Below, one piece after another: positions 20,719 through 28,854 of a DNA stretch of 33,537 bases (positions are counted from its first letter, which is position 1; the number at the start of each line of letters is the position of its first letter). The notes beneath the pieces are model-generated. The model was given only the letters and a program-made list of their open reading frames with translations. It was not told the origin of the DNA and made no database searches. The DNA is from Caryophanales bacterium UBA6768 (GTDB lineage Bacteria; Bacillota; Bacilli; Bacillales_D; Amphibacillaceae), in NCBI GenBank assembly GCA_002453315.1, contig DKGO01000143.1, positions 1,457-34,993 of the forward strand, in the 5' to 3' direction. The position numbers and the translations under genes were made by a program.

Positions 20719-21576
20719 TTATTTTTTTGACTTCCAAAATTTATAAACGCCATAACCAGCTCCTGACAATACTGCCAGGGATAAAACAATATAAAGCCAG
20801 ACAAAATTTCCGCCTTCTTTTTGTTCTAACTTTTCAGCCGCCACTACAGTAGCCTCTATTTCTTTCTCCCCTTGTTTCTTACGTTCTTCTTCCAATCTCC
20901 TTTCTTCTTCTAATTTCTTCTGTTCTTTTTCCTTTTCAAGCTCTTTAGCCTTTTGTTCCTTTTCTAATTCCTCTTGTTTCTTCTTTTCTTGCGCTTCTTT
21001 CTCTTTGTCATTTTCTTGCTTCTCTTCTACCTTATCTGGCTCTTTTTCCGGTGCTTCAATCTTTTCTACCGGCTTTTTAGTTTCTTTTTTCGGCTCTTGC
21101 TTTTTTTCAGCTGTTTTTTTCGTAGCCGATGGCAAGCCACTTACATTAAAAAAGGCACGAGCAGTATGTGTCATATCATAGCCATTAGGCGGCAATAATT
21201 CTTTTGGGACGACAATGTGCATTGTCATCGGCAATGGCTTAGATAAATCGCCGTCAACAGAGAATTCGACAACCCTTGTTTCACCACTATCACTAATGAC
21301 CGTGACGGGACCTTTAGGTGTACTTAGAGATTTAATCATCTCGGCACCCGTTACTGTTAAACGAATTTTTTGTTTGCCATCCTTCGCCGTCAGCGAGGCT
21401 GGACTTGCAAAATAGCCATCAGCAATAGACGTATTATTACTTGAGTTCTCTTTCATTTCATAATTTACTTTATACGACCCATCAGCTATTTGAGCATGGG
21501 CACTATTCAGTGGTAAACTTATCATAAGAATAATAAATGCTGATAAAATTCCGAAATATATAATCCCTTTTTTCAT
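20719..21576 (-). CDS. Membrane-tethered NEAT protein with long charged helix
   Basis: The 285 residues contain a signal peptide (1-28, ending AHA), one NEAT domain (about 31-146) with the heme-ligand motif YDMTH (133-137), a highly charged Lys/Glu stretch (about 155-255), and a C-terminal membrane helix (258-277) with a basic tail. There is no LPxTG or NPxT motif before the helix. It should therefore stay in the membrane, with the NEAT domain held out by a rigid helix. It is the first gene of the heme operon. It resembles IsdC in its NEAT domain only; I leave the symbol open. Confidence 0.85.
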   Translation of the reverse strand: MKKGIIYFGILSAFIILMISLPLNSAHAQIADGSYKVNYEMKENSSNNTSIADGYFASPASLTAKDGKQKIRLTVTGAEMIKSLSTPKGPVTVISDSGETRVVEFSVDGDLSKPLPMTMHIVVPKELLPPNGYDMTHTARAFFNVSGLPSATKKTAEKKQEPKKETKKPVEKIEAPEKEPDKVEEKQENDKEKEAQEKKKQEELEKEQKAKELEKEKEQKKLEEERRLEEERKKQGEKEIEATVVAAEKLEQKEGGNFVWLYIVLSLAVLSGAGYGVYKFWKSKK

Positions 21577-21652
21577 TCACTCACCCCCCGAAGCTTTGCC
21601 TAGAACTGGAACTACACACATTTTTTATCCGAAGATTGAAATTAAAACAATA

Positions 21653-21667
21653 TGTAAACTATAATCA
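21653..21667 (-). promoter_or_regulatory. Possible Fur-like site overlapping a -10 element of the heme operon
   Basis: On the minus strand TGATTATAGTTTACA matches 10 of 14 informative positions of the 7-1-7 Fur box TGATAATnATTATCA. TATAGT inside it could be a -10, with TTGTAG 15 bases upstream. The match is weak; iron control would be expected for this operon from what is known of isd loci. Confidence 0.25.
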
Positions 21668-21913
21668 CTCCAACCTTTCTACAATTTAAATGTCCACTTT
21701 AATTCAATCATTTTATTGTTTACCACCCCTTCTACATTGACTTTCATTTTTGTTATCAATAAAATGATGGGTAATCTAAACAAGAGGATATTCATAGCTA
21801 TAAATTTTGTATTTATTACCACTCTATAAAAAATGATATAATGTATTTGTGAAATTGATGTGAAGACATTTTGTCTTTCTTTTAACAATTACATGTTTTT
21901 TCATTTTCTAAAA

Positions 21914-21948
21914 CATGATATTTACAAAAATCATGCATATTTTATAAA
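21914..21948 (+). promoter_or_regulatory. Promoter and dyad upstream of the response regulator gene
   Basis: TTTACA (21921-21926) and TATAAA (21943-21948) with a 16-base spacer make a plausible sigma-A promoter. The -35 lies between the arms of a perfect 6-bp dyad, CATGAT (21914-21919) and ATCATG (21930-21935), a good place for a repressor or for autoregulation. Confidence 0.5.
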
Positions 21949-21976
21949 ATTAAACATATAGAAAGAAGGTTTATCA

Positions 21977-22657
21977 ATGGATCAAACGACGATTATGATC
22001 ATTGATGATGAAGCCCAGATGAGAGAGATGATTCGGACTTTTTTAGAAGCAGAAAATTACCAGGTCATTGAAGCAACCGATGGGGCACATGCTTCTAAAC
22101 TGTTAGAAAAAACAGTACCACAACTGATTATTGTTGATGTGATGATGCCCTTTGTTGATGGATTCACTTTCGTAAAAAATCTCAAAAAAAAATCCACTAT
22201 TCCTATCATTTTCCTATCAGCAAAAGGAGAGGAATGGGATAAGGTACACGGACTAAGACTTGGTGGAGATGACTATATTGTTAAACCATTTAAACCGATG
22301 GAGCTACTTGCTAGAATCGAATCTCTATTAAGGAGAACATATGGAAATAACTTGACTGGCGAGAGAATCACAGCAGGTCCTGTAACAATAGATAAAAAAT
22401 CATACGAAGCAAAATTAAATGATGTCTCACTCCCATTAACAAGGAGAGAATTTGGACTTTTATACATCCTTGTGAAAAATAAAGGTCGTGTTTATTCAAG
22501 GGAAGAATTACTCGATCTCGTTTGGGAAGGAAATCAGCAAAATAGTGATCGGACAGTTGACACACATGTAAAAACGTTACGACTTAAAATGGGAGAATTT
22601 AGTCACTTGATTGCGACCGTTTGGGGTGTTGGCTATAAATTTGAGGTGACAGAATGA
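21977..22657 (+). CDS. OmpR-family response regulator
   Basis: The 226 residues form a receiver domain (1-118) with acidic pair D10-D11, phospho-acceptor D54 in VDVMMPFVDG and K103 in VKPF. A winged-helix DNA-binding domain follows (about 128-224, LTRREFGLLYILV, DRTVDTHVKTLRLKM). AGAAGG stands before the ATG. Its stop codon overlaps the kinase start by four bases. It is divergent from the heme operon, which suggests but does not prove a heme- or iron-related signal; HssR, the staphylococcal heme regulator, is of the same class. Confidence 0.95.
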   Translation: MDQTTIMIIDDEAQMREMIRTFLEAENYQVIEATDGAHASKLLEKTVPQLIIVDVMMPFVDGFTFVKNLKKKSTIPIIFLSAKGEEWDKVHGLRLGGDDYIVKPFKPMELLARIESLLRRTYGNNLTGERITAGPVTIDKKSYEAKLNDVSLPLTRREFGLLYILVKNKGRVYSREELLDLVWEGNQQNSDRTVDTHVKTLRLKMGEFSHLIATVWGVGYKFEVTE

Positions 22658-24057
22658 GAAACATCTCCCTAAAACAAAAATTGTTAATTGTTTTTATTTC
22701 AAGTATTAGTTTTACGATTTTATTTTCACTATTTATTATTTATGTCATCTACTCTGAATTGTATTTAGCAGGAATTGAAAAATCTATTGTACAACAAGGG
22801 GAACAAACTACTACCCAATTTGAACACGGAAAGTTAAGTAACGAGACGATCGAACATATTCATTGGTACAATTTTATTTCCGAATATGAAATAATTGTCA
22901 TTGATAATTTTAATGAATTGTCATCTTATTTTCCCTATCCAATTAAAGAGGATACTTTTGTCAGTAAAGAAGAATATTTACAACTAACAAAAGGAAATCA
23001 TATTATAAAAAAAGGGTTTGCCGAGGAATTTAATAAAGAAATACTAGGGGCTATTTTTCCAATTAAAGATGAAGAAGATGAATTAATTGGAATGATTTAT
23101 ATTTATGTTCCCTTTGCAACAGTACAGATCATTTTTCAAAATTTAACTCCTATGCTATTAAGTATTTTTGCTATATTTTTCCTAACGATGTTTCTTATTG
23201 TCAATCATGTATGGCACTCAATGTTTACCCCGCTTAAAAATTTACAAAGGTTGGCTTCAGAAGTATCGAAAGGTAATTATTCAGAACAATTGGAAATTAA
23301 ACAGAACGATGAAATAGGACAAGTATCAGAAGCCTTTAATCAAATGAATGTATCATTGGTGGAACAGGATTTGCGTAAAAAAGAATTTACATCAAGTATT
23401 GTTCATGAATTACGAACACCGATCACTTATATTAGCGGTTATACTGAGGCACTCAAAAGGAAGGTCTACGATTCCCCAGAAGAAGCAGAATATTATTTTA
23501 AAATAATTGAAAGTGAAACGGAACGATTAAACAAACTAATCAATGATCTTACGGATTTAAACCATTTACAACAAGACTTGTATACAATAAATAAACAGCC
23601 AATTGCTCTAGCACAACTATTGCATGATGTTATGGAATTGTTTTATCCACATCTTGAGGAAAAAAATTTACAAATGTCGATGGATGTTGATGAGGACATT
23701 ATTATTCTGGGTGATACTCAACGGATTCATCAGGTATTTTATAATACGATTGACAATGCAATTAAATATTCCTTCACGAGTGGAACCATTTTTATAAAAC
23801 TTAAAACACAAGATAAATTTGCAGTCTTTACAATTAATAATGACGGAATAATTATTAATAAAGATGATATTCAAAGGATAGGTGAACGTTTTTATCGCAC
23901 AGATAAAGCTAGAAATCGAACGACTGGTGGAACTGGATTAGGTTTATCCATTGTCAAAGAAATTGTACGACTTCACGATGGCACCTTGACTATTTCCAGT
24001 GAAGATAAAAAAGGAACAACTGTCACAATTCATTTACCCTTTTTATTAGATAACTAA
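22654..24057 (+). CDS. Membrane sensor histidine kinase
   Basis: The 467 residues show transmembrane helix 1 (about 10-33), an extracellular sensor part (34-163), helix 2 (164-185), HAMP (about 186-240), HisKA with phospho-His 251 in FTSSIVHELRTPITYISG, and HATPase_c with N-box NTIDNAIKYS and G-box GGTGLGLSIVKEI. It is translationally coupled to the regulator. The ligand is unknown; the extracellular part shows no family I can name. No hrtAB-type efflux genes, the usual HssRS targets, lie nearby. Confidence 0.95.
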   Translation: MRNISLKQKLLIVFISSISFTILFSLFIIYVIYSELYLAGIEKSIVQQGEQTTTQFEHGKLSNETIEHIHWYNFISEYEIIVIDNFNELSSYFPYPIKEDTFVSKEEYLQLTKGNHIIKKGFAEEFNKEILGAIFPIKDEEDELIGMIYIYVPFATVQIIFQNLTPMLLSIFAIFFLTMFLIVNHVWHSMFTPLKNLQRLASEVSKGNYSEQLEIKQNDEIGQVSEAFNQMNVSLVEQDLRKKEFTSSIVHELRTPITYISGYTEALKRKVYDSPEEAEYYFKIIESETERLNKLINDLTDLNHLQQDLYTINKQPIALAQLLHDVMELFYPHLEEKNLQMSMDVDEDIIILGDTQRIHQVFYNTIDNAIKYSFTSGTIFIKLKTQDKFAVFTINNDGIIINKDDIQRIGERFYRTDKARNRTTGGTGLGLSIVKEIVRLHDGTLTISSEDKKGTTVTIHLPFLLDN

Positions 24058-24087
24058 CCTACCATGGGATGTTGACCTGAAAGAAGA

Positions 24088-24209
24088 ATGACGTTCCCCA
24101 ATTAATATAGTTTGTTTCACTTGAAAACGACATAAACTAAGTTTTAAACTATATTGCAATCGGATGCGGTTGTGAAATAATCATTAAAGTTACAACTGGG
24201 GAATGTCAT
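24088..24209. repeat. 122-bp nested inverted-repeat element
   Basis: Outer arms ATGACGTTCCCCAATT (24088-24103) and its partner (24194-24209) agree at 14 of 16 positions. Inside, AATATAGTTT (24104-24113) and AAACTATATT (24146-24155) are perfect partners. It lies between convergent genes. It may be a MITE-like element, an IS relic or a structured 3' RNA. Confidence 0.6.
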
Positions 24210-24226
24210 CGCCCCCAGCTTATTTT
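24194..24226 (+). terminator. Terminator after the histidine kinase gene
   Basis: CTGGGG (24196-24201) pairs with CCCCAG (24213-24218) across an 11-base loop, followed by CTTATTTTCATTT. The left arm is shared with the right arm of the 122-bp inverted repeat, so the two folds exclude one another. Confidence 0.6.
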
Positions 24227-24275
24227 CATTTACTCATACCTCACAAATGCATCTGCAAATGGTGTTTTTCGACTA

Positions 24276-25040
24276 TTAATTTAATTTCCCTTTAATTATT
24301 TCTTTCATTTCCTCCAAGTTCTGTGCCGAAGCTAAGGAGGGATATGCTGCCTCATTATAAATTAACCCGTCGGTTGTTTGTAAAAAAATCCAACGCTCAC
24401 CATCCATGAGTCCAAAAGGAGCCAGTTCCTGCAAAACTAACTTACTGCCTCCAGTTTCATATATGGCACGTTCATTATACTCAATTGGCATAAAAATACC
24501 TTTTTGTCCTTGTCTTATTTGTGATGAATAGGTCGTTTCACTTTTACTCACATCCGTATTAATCGGATTAGGCAATAAAATGTCAACCATCTCTCCTTCG
24601 ATTATTTCACCACTTAATACATTTGAAACGTTGATGGATGCAATCGCTCGATAATCTTTTGTTTCTCCAAAATCAATGACAATGTTTTGAATTTGATCTA
24701 CCGTTCCTTCAAAGGCAACCATCGTAAAACCATGTTGATATTTACTAAATAGTTCTTCTTCTGATAGCCATTCAAGATCTGCACTTGTTGAAATATTCGG
24801 TGGATCATTTATTTCTTTTACAGTAACGTCGTGTGATTGTTCGAGTGTCAATTCATTTCCGTTGGTGAAAAATGGCATTGTGATAATAAGTACAATTGTT
24901 AGTATTGCTACGATTGGCATGGTAGCAATGAGCATGATACTTTTTTTCAGTTTAGGCGTTCCCACTGCTGATGGTTCTGCTTCAATAATGTGTTGATCAT
25001 CGATATTGCCAATTAAATCCAGCAATTTTTTACTCTTCAT
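24276..25040 (-). CDS. Probable membrane anti-sigma factor
   Basis: The 254 residues consist of a short cytoplasmic N-terminus (1-32), one transmembrane helix (about 33-57) and a ~195-residue outside domain of unknown type (WLSEEELFSKYQHGFTMVAF, GQKGIFMPIEYNERAIYETG). The start overlaps the stop of the upstream ECF-type sigma gene by four bases. From that arrangement I infer that it is the cognate anti-sigma or co-regulator. I see no zinc-binding anti-sigma motif in the cytoplasmic part, so the mode of binding is unclear. Confidence 0.6.
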   Translation of the reverse strand: MKSKKLLDLIGNIDDQHIIEAEPSAVGTPKLKKSIMLIATMPIVAILTIVLIITMPFFTNGNELTLEQSHDVTVKEINDPPNISTSADLEWLSEEELFSKYQHGFTMVAFEGTVDQIQNIVIDFGETKDYRAIASINVSNVLSGEIIEGEMVDILLPNPINTDVSKSETTYSSQIRQGQKGIFMPIEYNERAIYETGGSKLVLQELAPFGLMDGERWIFLQTTDGLIYNEAAYPSLASAQNLEEMKEIIKGKLN

Positions 25041-25639
25041 AGTGAAATCCCCTCCTTTTCCAGTACACTTTTTAAATTCTTTCGCATTCTAAAAAGAATC
25101 GTACTTACTTTACTTTCTGAAAAACCGATATCCTTCCCAATTTCTTTTATACTGCTGCCATACCAATAACGACGAACGAACACTTTACGTTTGCTTGTAC
25201 TTGTTTCTTGCAAAAAACGATTGATCACATCAAGTGCATACTGTTCATCGAACAAATCTTCTGGACTATTATTACTCGAAGGAATACACTCTTCCAGTTC
25301 AGACAAAAGATGTTCCGCGATTCCGCCTCCACGTTTTTGCGCATTATTTTTTTCCAAATAATTTAAAGATAAATTCCGTGTAATTTTACCTAAAAAGATG
25401 CTTAGCATGTTCGGTCGAGCCGGCGGAATTGCATCCCATACCCGCAATAGTGTATCATTCACACATTCTTCCGCATTCTCGCTACTGTGCAAAATACGAA
25501 ATGCTATAGCGTAACAGTACCTTGCATACTTCACTCGAACTATACTTATTGCCTCCTCTGATCGTTGCCAAAATAATTCTACGATTTTTTCATCCTCTAT
25601 TTTCAACACCCCCACTACATCATGTTTGTATTGTATCAT
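25037..25639 (-). CDS. ECF-type RNA polymerase sigma factor
   Basis: The 200 residues carry sigma region 2 (about 25-90, YARYCYAIAFRILHSSENAEEC and NDTLLRVWDAIPP) and region 4 (about 135-190, KRKVFVRRYWYGSSIKEIGK and GFSESKVSTILFRMRKNL). Length and layout are ECF-like. The ATG at 25639 has no ribosome site and sits on a possible -10 (TGATACAAT). A TTG at 25606 directly after GTGGGGGTG, giving MKIEDEKIVELF, is an alternative. It is coupled to the downstream membrane protein; the regulon is unknown. Confidence 0.85.
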   Translation of the reverse strand: MIQYKHDVVGVLKIEDEKIVELFWQRSEEAISIVRVKYARYCYAIAFRILHSSENAEECVNDTLLRVWDAIPPARPNMLSIFLGKITRNLSLNYLEKNNAQKRGGGIAEHLLSELEECIPSSNNSPEDLFDEQYALDVINRFLQETSTSKRKVFVRRYWYGSSIKEIGKDIGFSESKVSTILFRMRKNLKSVLEKEGISL

Positions 25640-25705
25640 TCATTCATATACACCGGAGTTTTAGTAAATCATTACACTTTTTTTAAAAAAATTACCTTAC
25701 ATTAA

Positions 25706-25742
25706 ATAAAAAGGCATTCTACAAATTGTATAGAACTCCTTT
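25706..25742 (-). terminator. Second terminator upstream of the sigma gene
   Basis: On the minus strand AAAGG-AG-TTCTA pairs with TAGAA-TG-CCTTT around a nine-base loop, followed by TTTTTATTT. The two-base internal loop weakens it. It would stop radC/hicB read-through into the sigma gene. Confidence 0.55.
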
Positions 25743-25797
25743 ATGTTTAATATGTCAATTGTTATTCACCTTTTTCAACCTTATTTTAAACAATTTT

Positions 25798-25838
25798 AAA
25801 AACCAACAATCATTCTTAATTAAAGGAATAACTGTTGG
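25798..25838 (-). terminator. Terminator after radC-hicB
   Basis: On the minus strand CCAACAGTTATTC (25838-25826) pairs with GAATGATTGTTGG (25815-25803), 13 pairs including two G-T, followed by five T. It marks the end of the radC-hicB transcript. Confidence 0.75.
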
Positions 25839-25932
25839 CAATTTATAGACTTACTTTTGTTTTTTACTAATTTAATATATTGATCAACTGATAAATTAGC
25901 ATCTTAATTAGTGAAGATATATCTACCTGACT

Positions 25933-26162
25933 TCATAATAATGTGTGGTTAGGTAGTTCATTATCATTTGATTCGTCTAGGAATAACTCAATTGCTTCTT
26001 TAATATTTCTTTAGCTTCCTCAATAGTTTCACCATGTGGGTAACATCCTTTAAATACTGAACATGTTACTACAAAATAACCATCTTCATCAATCTCGTAA
26101 ATAACCGGGAAAGTTTTTGACAACTTTATCACCTCATTGTTATTATACGCCATTTTCTGCAT
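25933..26162 (-). pseudogene. hicB: HicB-family antitoxin-like gene broken by a one-base frameshift
   Basis: The open frame from the ATG at 26162 (after AAAGGTG) gives KTFPVIYEIDEDGYFVVTCS and FKGCYPHGETIEEAKE, the HicB beta-sheet core, and then ends in an atypical KKQLSYS. In the next frame the family C-terminus continues as NIKEAIELFLDESNDNELP up to a TGA at 25933. One base lost from an A-run near 26005-26012 explains both. The repaired protein would have about 76 residues. No hicA toxin is visible nearby. It starts 16 bases after the radC stop. Alternatives are a sequencing error or an unusually short functional product. Confidence 0.7.
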
Positions 26163-26178
26163 TAAATCACACCTTTAA

Positions 26179-26319
26179 TTATAAATATCCCTTCTCTTTT
26201 AGTGAAATAAATCGGTTGTTACCGATGACGATATGATCTAACATTTCTATTCCCATTATTTTCCCTGCTTCGACTAATCTTCTCGTCACATGAATATCCT
26301 CTTGCGATGGAGTTGGATC
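26179..26319 (-). CDS. radC: RadC, 3' exon (C-terminal 46 residues)
   Basis: From the intron 3' end the frame reads [20 protein letters not shown] and ends [14 protein letters not shown] with TAA at 26181-26179, the usual RadC C-terminus. It supplies the Ser and Asp of the JAMM motif (positions 188 and 191 of the joined protein). It has no start codon or ribosome site of its own and depends on splicing to the 5' exon at 28855-29403. Confidence 0.93.
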   Translation of the reverse strand, partial: DPTPSQEDIHVTRRLVEAGKIMGIEMLDHIVIGNNRFISLKEKGYL

Positions 26320-26380
26320 GTTGGGTAGGAATCATGCGCCTTATTATATTTTCATAATAGGTTTCACAATTCCCCCCACC

Positions 26381-26414
26381 GAACCGTACATACACCTTTC
26401 AGTGTATACGGCTC
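26381..26414 (-). ncRNA. Group II intron domain V (catalytic hairpin)
   Basis: 34 bases on the minus strand starting GAGCCGTATACACT, a GAAA tetraloop, and ending GTACGGTTC. The AGC triad and the two-base bulge of domain V are in their normal places. The reverse transcriptase stop codon (26401-26399) overlaps the tetraloop. Confidence 0.93.
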
Positions 26415-28282
26415 TCCAGTTGATTAATCGGAACTTGTTTTTCATGGTGTTTATGGTGACAGTCGTAACATAGAACTAAGGTTTTTCGGTTTCGTTCAAT
26501 CATAATTCGTTCTAAATACTTGAGGTTTTTCTTTTTCTTCAAGTCTTTTAGCTTTCTTATATGATGAACTTCCATTTGACCTTCAGTTGTCCCACAAGCT
26601 TCACATTGGTTTGCTAATAATCGTTTTTCAAACTCTGTTCTGCTCGAATATTTGAACGTATTCGGGAAAGCATCTGATTCAGTCGAGTCTGTTTTAATTG
26701 CACCTTTAGACTTTGGCATATCCTTCAACCTTACGAATTGATGTAAAATTTCATTGCCCTTTTTATCGTAGCGTACAAGGCTTAACACACCTTGTTTATG
26801 TTTTCTCATACTATTTGCTACTTTTGCCGAGGTGCTTCGTCGTTTATTAGCCATCGTCTTGATAAAGCTACTCTCTGCTAGGTAGAATAATCTATCTAAG
26901 TGGTGATAGTTATTTGCTAGCTTGTAATAGTTGGCGATGCCACGTAGTTCCGCATTGTAAGTCATTAAAATTTCTAGCTCCGAGTTGTTAATGAGCTTTG
27001 TTCTATGCGTTATTTTGAAATCGTCTAAATTTCCATAGTTATTTTTCAATGCGAAATCTTTTATTTTCTTTGAAGGGATTTCTAGTTTAATCGCACCCGA
27101 TAAGGTTCTTTTCTTCAGTGGCTGTCCGTAATTCTTATATTTCACTCGTTTAACCTTCACTTCTTGCCACGTTCGGAATTCATACCCTAAAAATGGAACT
27201 GGATTCTCTAGATGTGTAACAAGTGTCTTTTCTTCGCTTAATTCCAATGCCAATTCATTTTCGAGAAATTTTCCTGCTAACTCTTTTATCTTCATTGCGT
27301 GTTCTTTATTCCCTGCAATTCCAATAACGAAATCATCAGCATAGCGAACGTACTTCATTCTTCGATAATTTTCATCCATTGGATCTGTTGATGGGACGGT
27401 TAAACCTTTCTTTTTTAGGTCGCGTATCAGTTCTATTAGTCCTGATCGTCTCTCCCAAAATTTGTGTCCGTATTTATCGTCTAGTCTGTTGATTTTTCTT
27501 TTAGTAGAGTCAATTTTTGATCTAATATCTCTTGTTTTTTTACTTCTTACACGGACTTTTCCTTTATCGAATTTCTTGATTTGTTCTTCCATGAACAAGT
27601 CAAGCTCATGAAGGTAGATGTTCGCCAGTAACGGAGAAACAATTCCTCCCTGTGGCGTACCACTGTACGTATTGTTGTACTGCCAATTTTCCATTGCACC
27701 GCATGTAAGTGCGTTGTGTAGGAGAAGTAGAAACCTTCTATCCTCAATTTTCTTAGATATTATCTTTATGAGGATTTGGTGATTGATGTTATCAAAGAAA
27801 CCCTTGATATCGCCTTCAATGCACCAAGTAAGTCCTTTCCACGTGTTTTTGATTTGAGAAAGAGCTGTGTGACAACTTCTACCTTCTCTAAACCCATGTG
27901 AGTTACTTGAGAAGACAGGGTCGTAGATATTAACCACAATCATTCTCATCACTTCTTGGACAAGTTTATCTCGAAAGTTTGGCACCCCTAATGGTCGTTT
28001 TTTGCCATTAGATTTTGGAATATAAACCCTTCTTACTGGTGAGAACCGAAATGTACCATCTTTTAATTGCTCGATGATTTCATCGATTTTTTCTAGACTG
28101 AATCCATCAATTGTTTCTTCAGTAGTTCCCTTCGTGAGATTTCCTGCATTCGGATATAATTTTGCGTATGCCTTTATCCATAACTCTTTGTTATACATTA
28201 GACGATAACAATCTGTTACCTTACGATCATGTAAAGAGACATTCCTTATAACGTCCAACTGTCGAAATGGATTAGTTGCCAT
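26399..28282 (-). CDS. ltrA: Group II intron reverse transcriptase/maturase with HNH endonuclease
   Basis: A 627-residue multifunctional protein that helps the intron splice and makes it mobile. In order: N-terminal RT-0 region ([20 protein letters not shown]), fingers-palm RT with motif [11 protein letters not shown] and catalytic YADD (about 314-317), thumb/maturase domain X (about 380-520), and a C-terminal HNH domain with [16 protein letters not shown] and [12 protein letters not shown] (two CxxC pairs and the HH). All key residues are present, so it should be active. AAAGGAG is two bases from an ATG at 28288 and eight from the ATG at 28282; I chose the latter ([10 protein letters not shown]). 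Layout suggests the chloroplast-like class, not tested. Confidence 0.95.
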   Translation of the reverse strand: MATNPFRQLDVIRNVSLHDRKVTDCYRLMYNKELWIKAYAKLYPNAGNLTKGTTEETIDGFSLEKIDEIIEQLKDGTFRFSPVRRVYIPKSNGKKRPLGVPNFRDKLVQEVMRMIVVNIYDPVFSSNSHGFREGRSCHTALSQIKNTWKGLTWCIEGDIKGFFDNINHQILIKIISKKIEDRRFLLLLHNALTCGAMENWQYNNTYSGTPQGGIVSPLLANIYLHELDLFMEEQIKKFDKGKVRVRSKKTRDIRSKIDSTKRKINRLDDKYGHKFWERRSGLIELIRDLKKKGLTVPSTDPMDENYRRMKYVRYADDFVIGIAGNKEHAMKIKELAGKFLENELALELSEEKTLVTHLENPVPFLGYEFRTWQEVKVKRVKYKNYGQPLKKRTLSGAIKLEIPSKKIKDFALKNNYGNLDDFKITHRTKLINNSELEILMTYNAELRGIANYYKLANNYHHLDRLFYLAESSFIKTMANKRRSTSAKVANSMRKHKQGVLSLVRYDKKGNEILHQFVRLKDMPKSKGAIKTDSTESDAFPNTFKYSSRTEFEKRLLANQCEACGTTEGQMEVHHIRKLKDLKKKKNLKYLERIMIERNRKTLVLCYDCHHKHHEKQVPINQLESRIH

Positions 28283-28697
28283 ATTCATGACTCCTTTCTT
28301 GTTGACGTTAACATCAACCTGTTTTTCTTCCCCATGCTAAACTCATTACAAGCAAACGTTGGGTACTATAAAAACTCCGTTACCATATGCAATTTTCATA
28401 GACCTTTGTCTAATAGCCATAAGGCACTTGCACTTAGATAATCCCTGCATTATGACATAAATTTAGAAATGTGATGGTTAGGTATCCCTTTCGACGGTTT
28501 CTTCTAGTGGAAGATTGAAGGATAAATCTTACTATGGATAGGAAAGCGGTGATTTCCAACAGACGTTCTGGCGATGCGTCTCCCATTTTATCCTCATTAC
28601 CTGTTAGCTATTGTAGGTAACGGCGCACCCATCGCTCATTCGTCTAGGATTCAAGCAGTTTAGCTTTTACCATACATCACTTGGTCTGAAGAACTGA

Positions 28698-28704
28698 CTC
28701 AGGC
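28698..28704 (-). other. Candidate EBS1 of the group II intron
   Basis: On the minus strand GCCTGAG could pair with the last seven bases of the 5' exon, CTCAGGT (28861-28855), with six standard pairs and one G-T. It lies at intron bases 151-157 within domain I. It is somewhat closer to the 5' end than EBS1 often is, so it remains a candidate. Confidence 0.4.
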
Positions 28705-28854
28705 ATAAATAGCTTGCCTGTCTTTTCTCCTTTTCACATCATGCTATGTTCCCTCTATGAGTTTCCTCTCAAGGTAAGATGCTAACCATAGAACATTGTA
28801 AGAAGTTCTAGATTTCAACTGAAATCACTAAATTTACGCACCTTGCAGGCGCAC

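Larger units (their letters stand above)
21577..21976. other. 400-base divergent promoter region between the heme operon and the two-component system
   Basis: Contains the promoter and dyad of the response regulator gene at its right end and a tentative promoter with Fur-like site for the heme operon at its left. A 69-codon open frame on the minus strand (21679-21888) has no ribosome site and no recognisable family, so I do not call it a gene. Confidence 0.5.
26320..28854 (-). mobile_element. Group II intron inserted in radC
   Basis: A 2535-bp intron. The 5' end at 28854 reads GTGCGCC, the bacterial group II consensus. The 3' end at 26320 reads CTACCCAAC, ending in AC. The last bases hold a domain V of 34 bases and a domain VI stem with an unpaired A at 26326, seven bases from the end, as the branch point. 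A reverse transcriptase gene lies in domain IV. Exact joining restores RadC without loss of a codon. The 5' part (28289-28854) carries no other gene and should fold as domains I-III. Confidence 0.95.

Noticed and set aside
21679..21888. 69-codon open frame on the minus strand ahead of the heme operon
   Set aside because: No ribosome site, no recognisable family, and it lies across the divergent promoter region; AT-rich composition makes such frames likely by chance.
24058..24275. Riboswitch near the anti-sigma gene
   Set aside because: The inverted repeats lie at the 3' ends of both flanking genes, where a riboswitch would have no gene to control, and no known aptamer pattern is visible.
28289..28854. 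A further gene or CRISPR-like repeats in the region upstream of the reverse transcriptase
   Set aside because: No regular repeats or credible frame; the stretch is accounted for as intron domains I-III.
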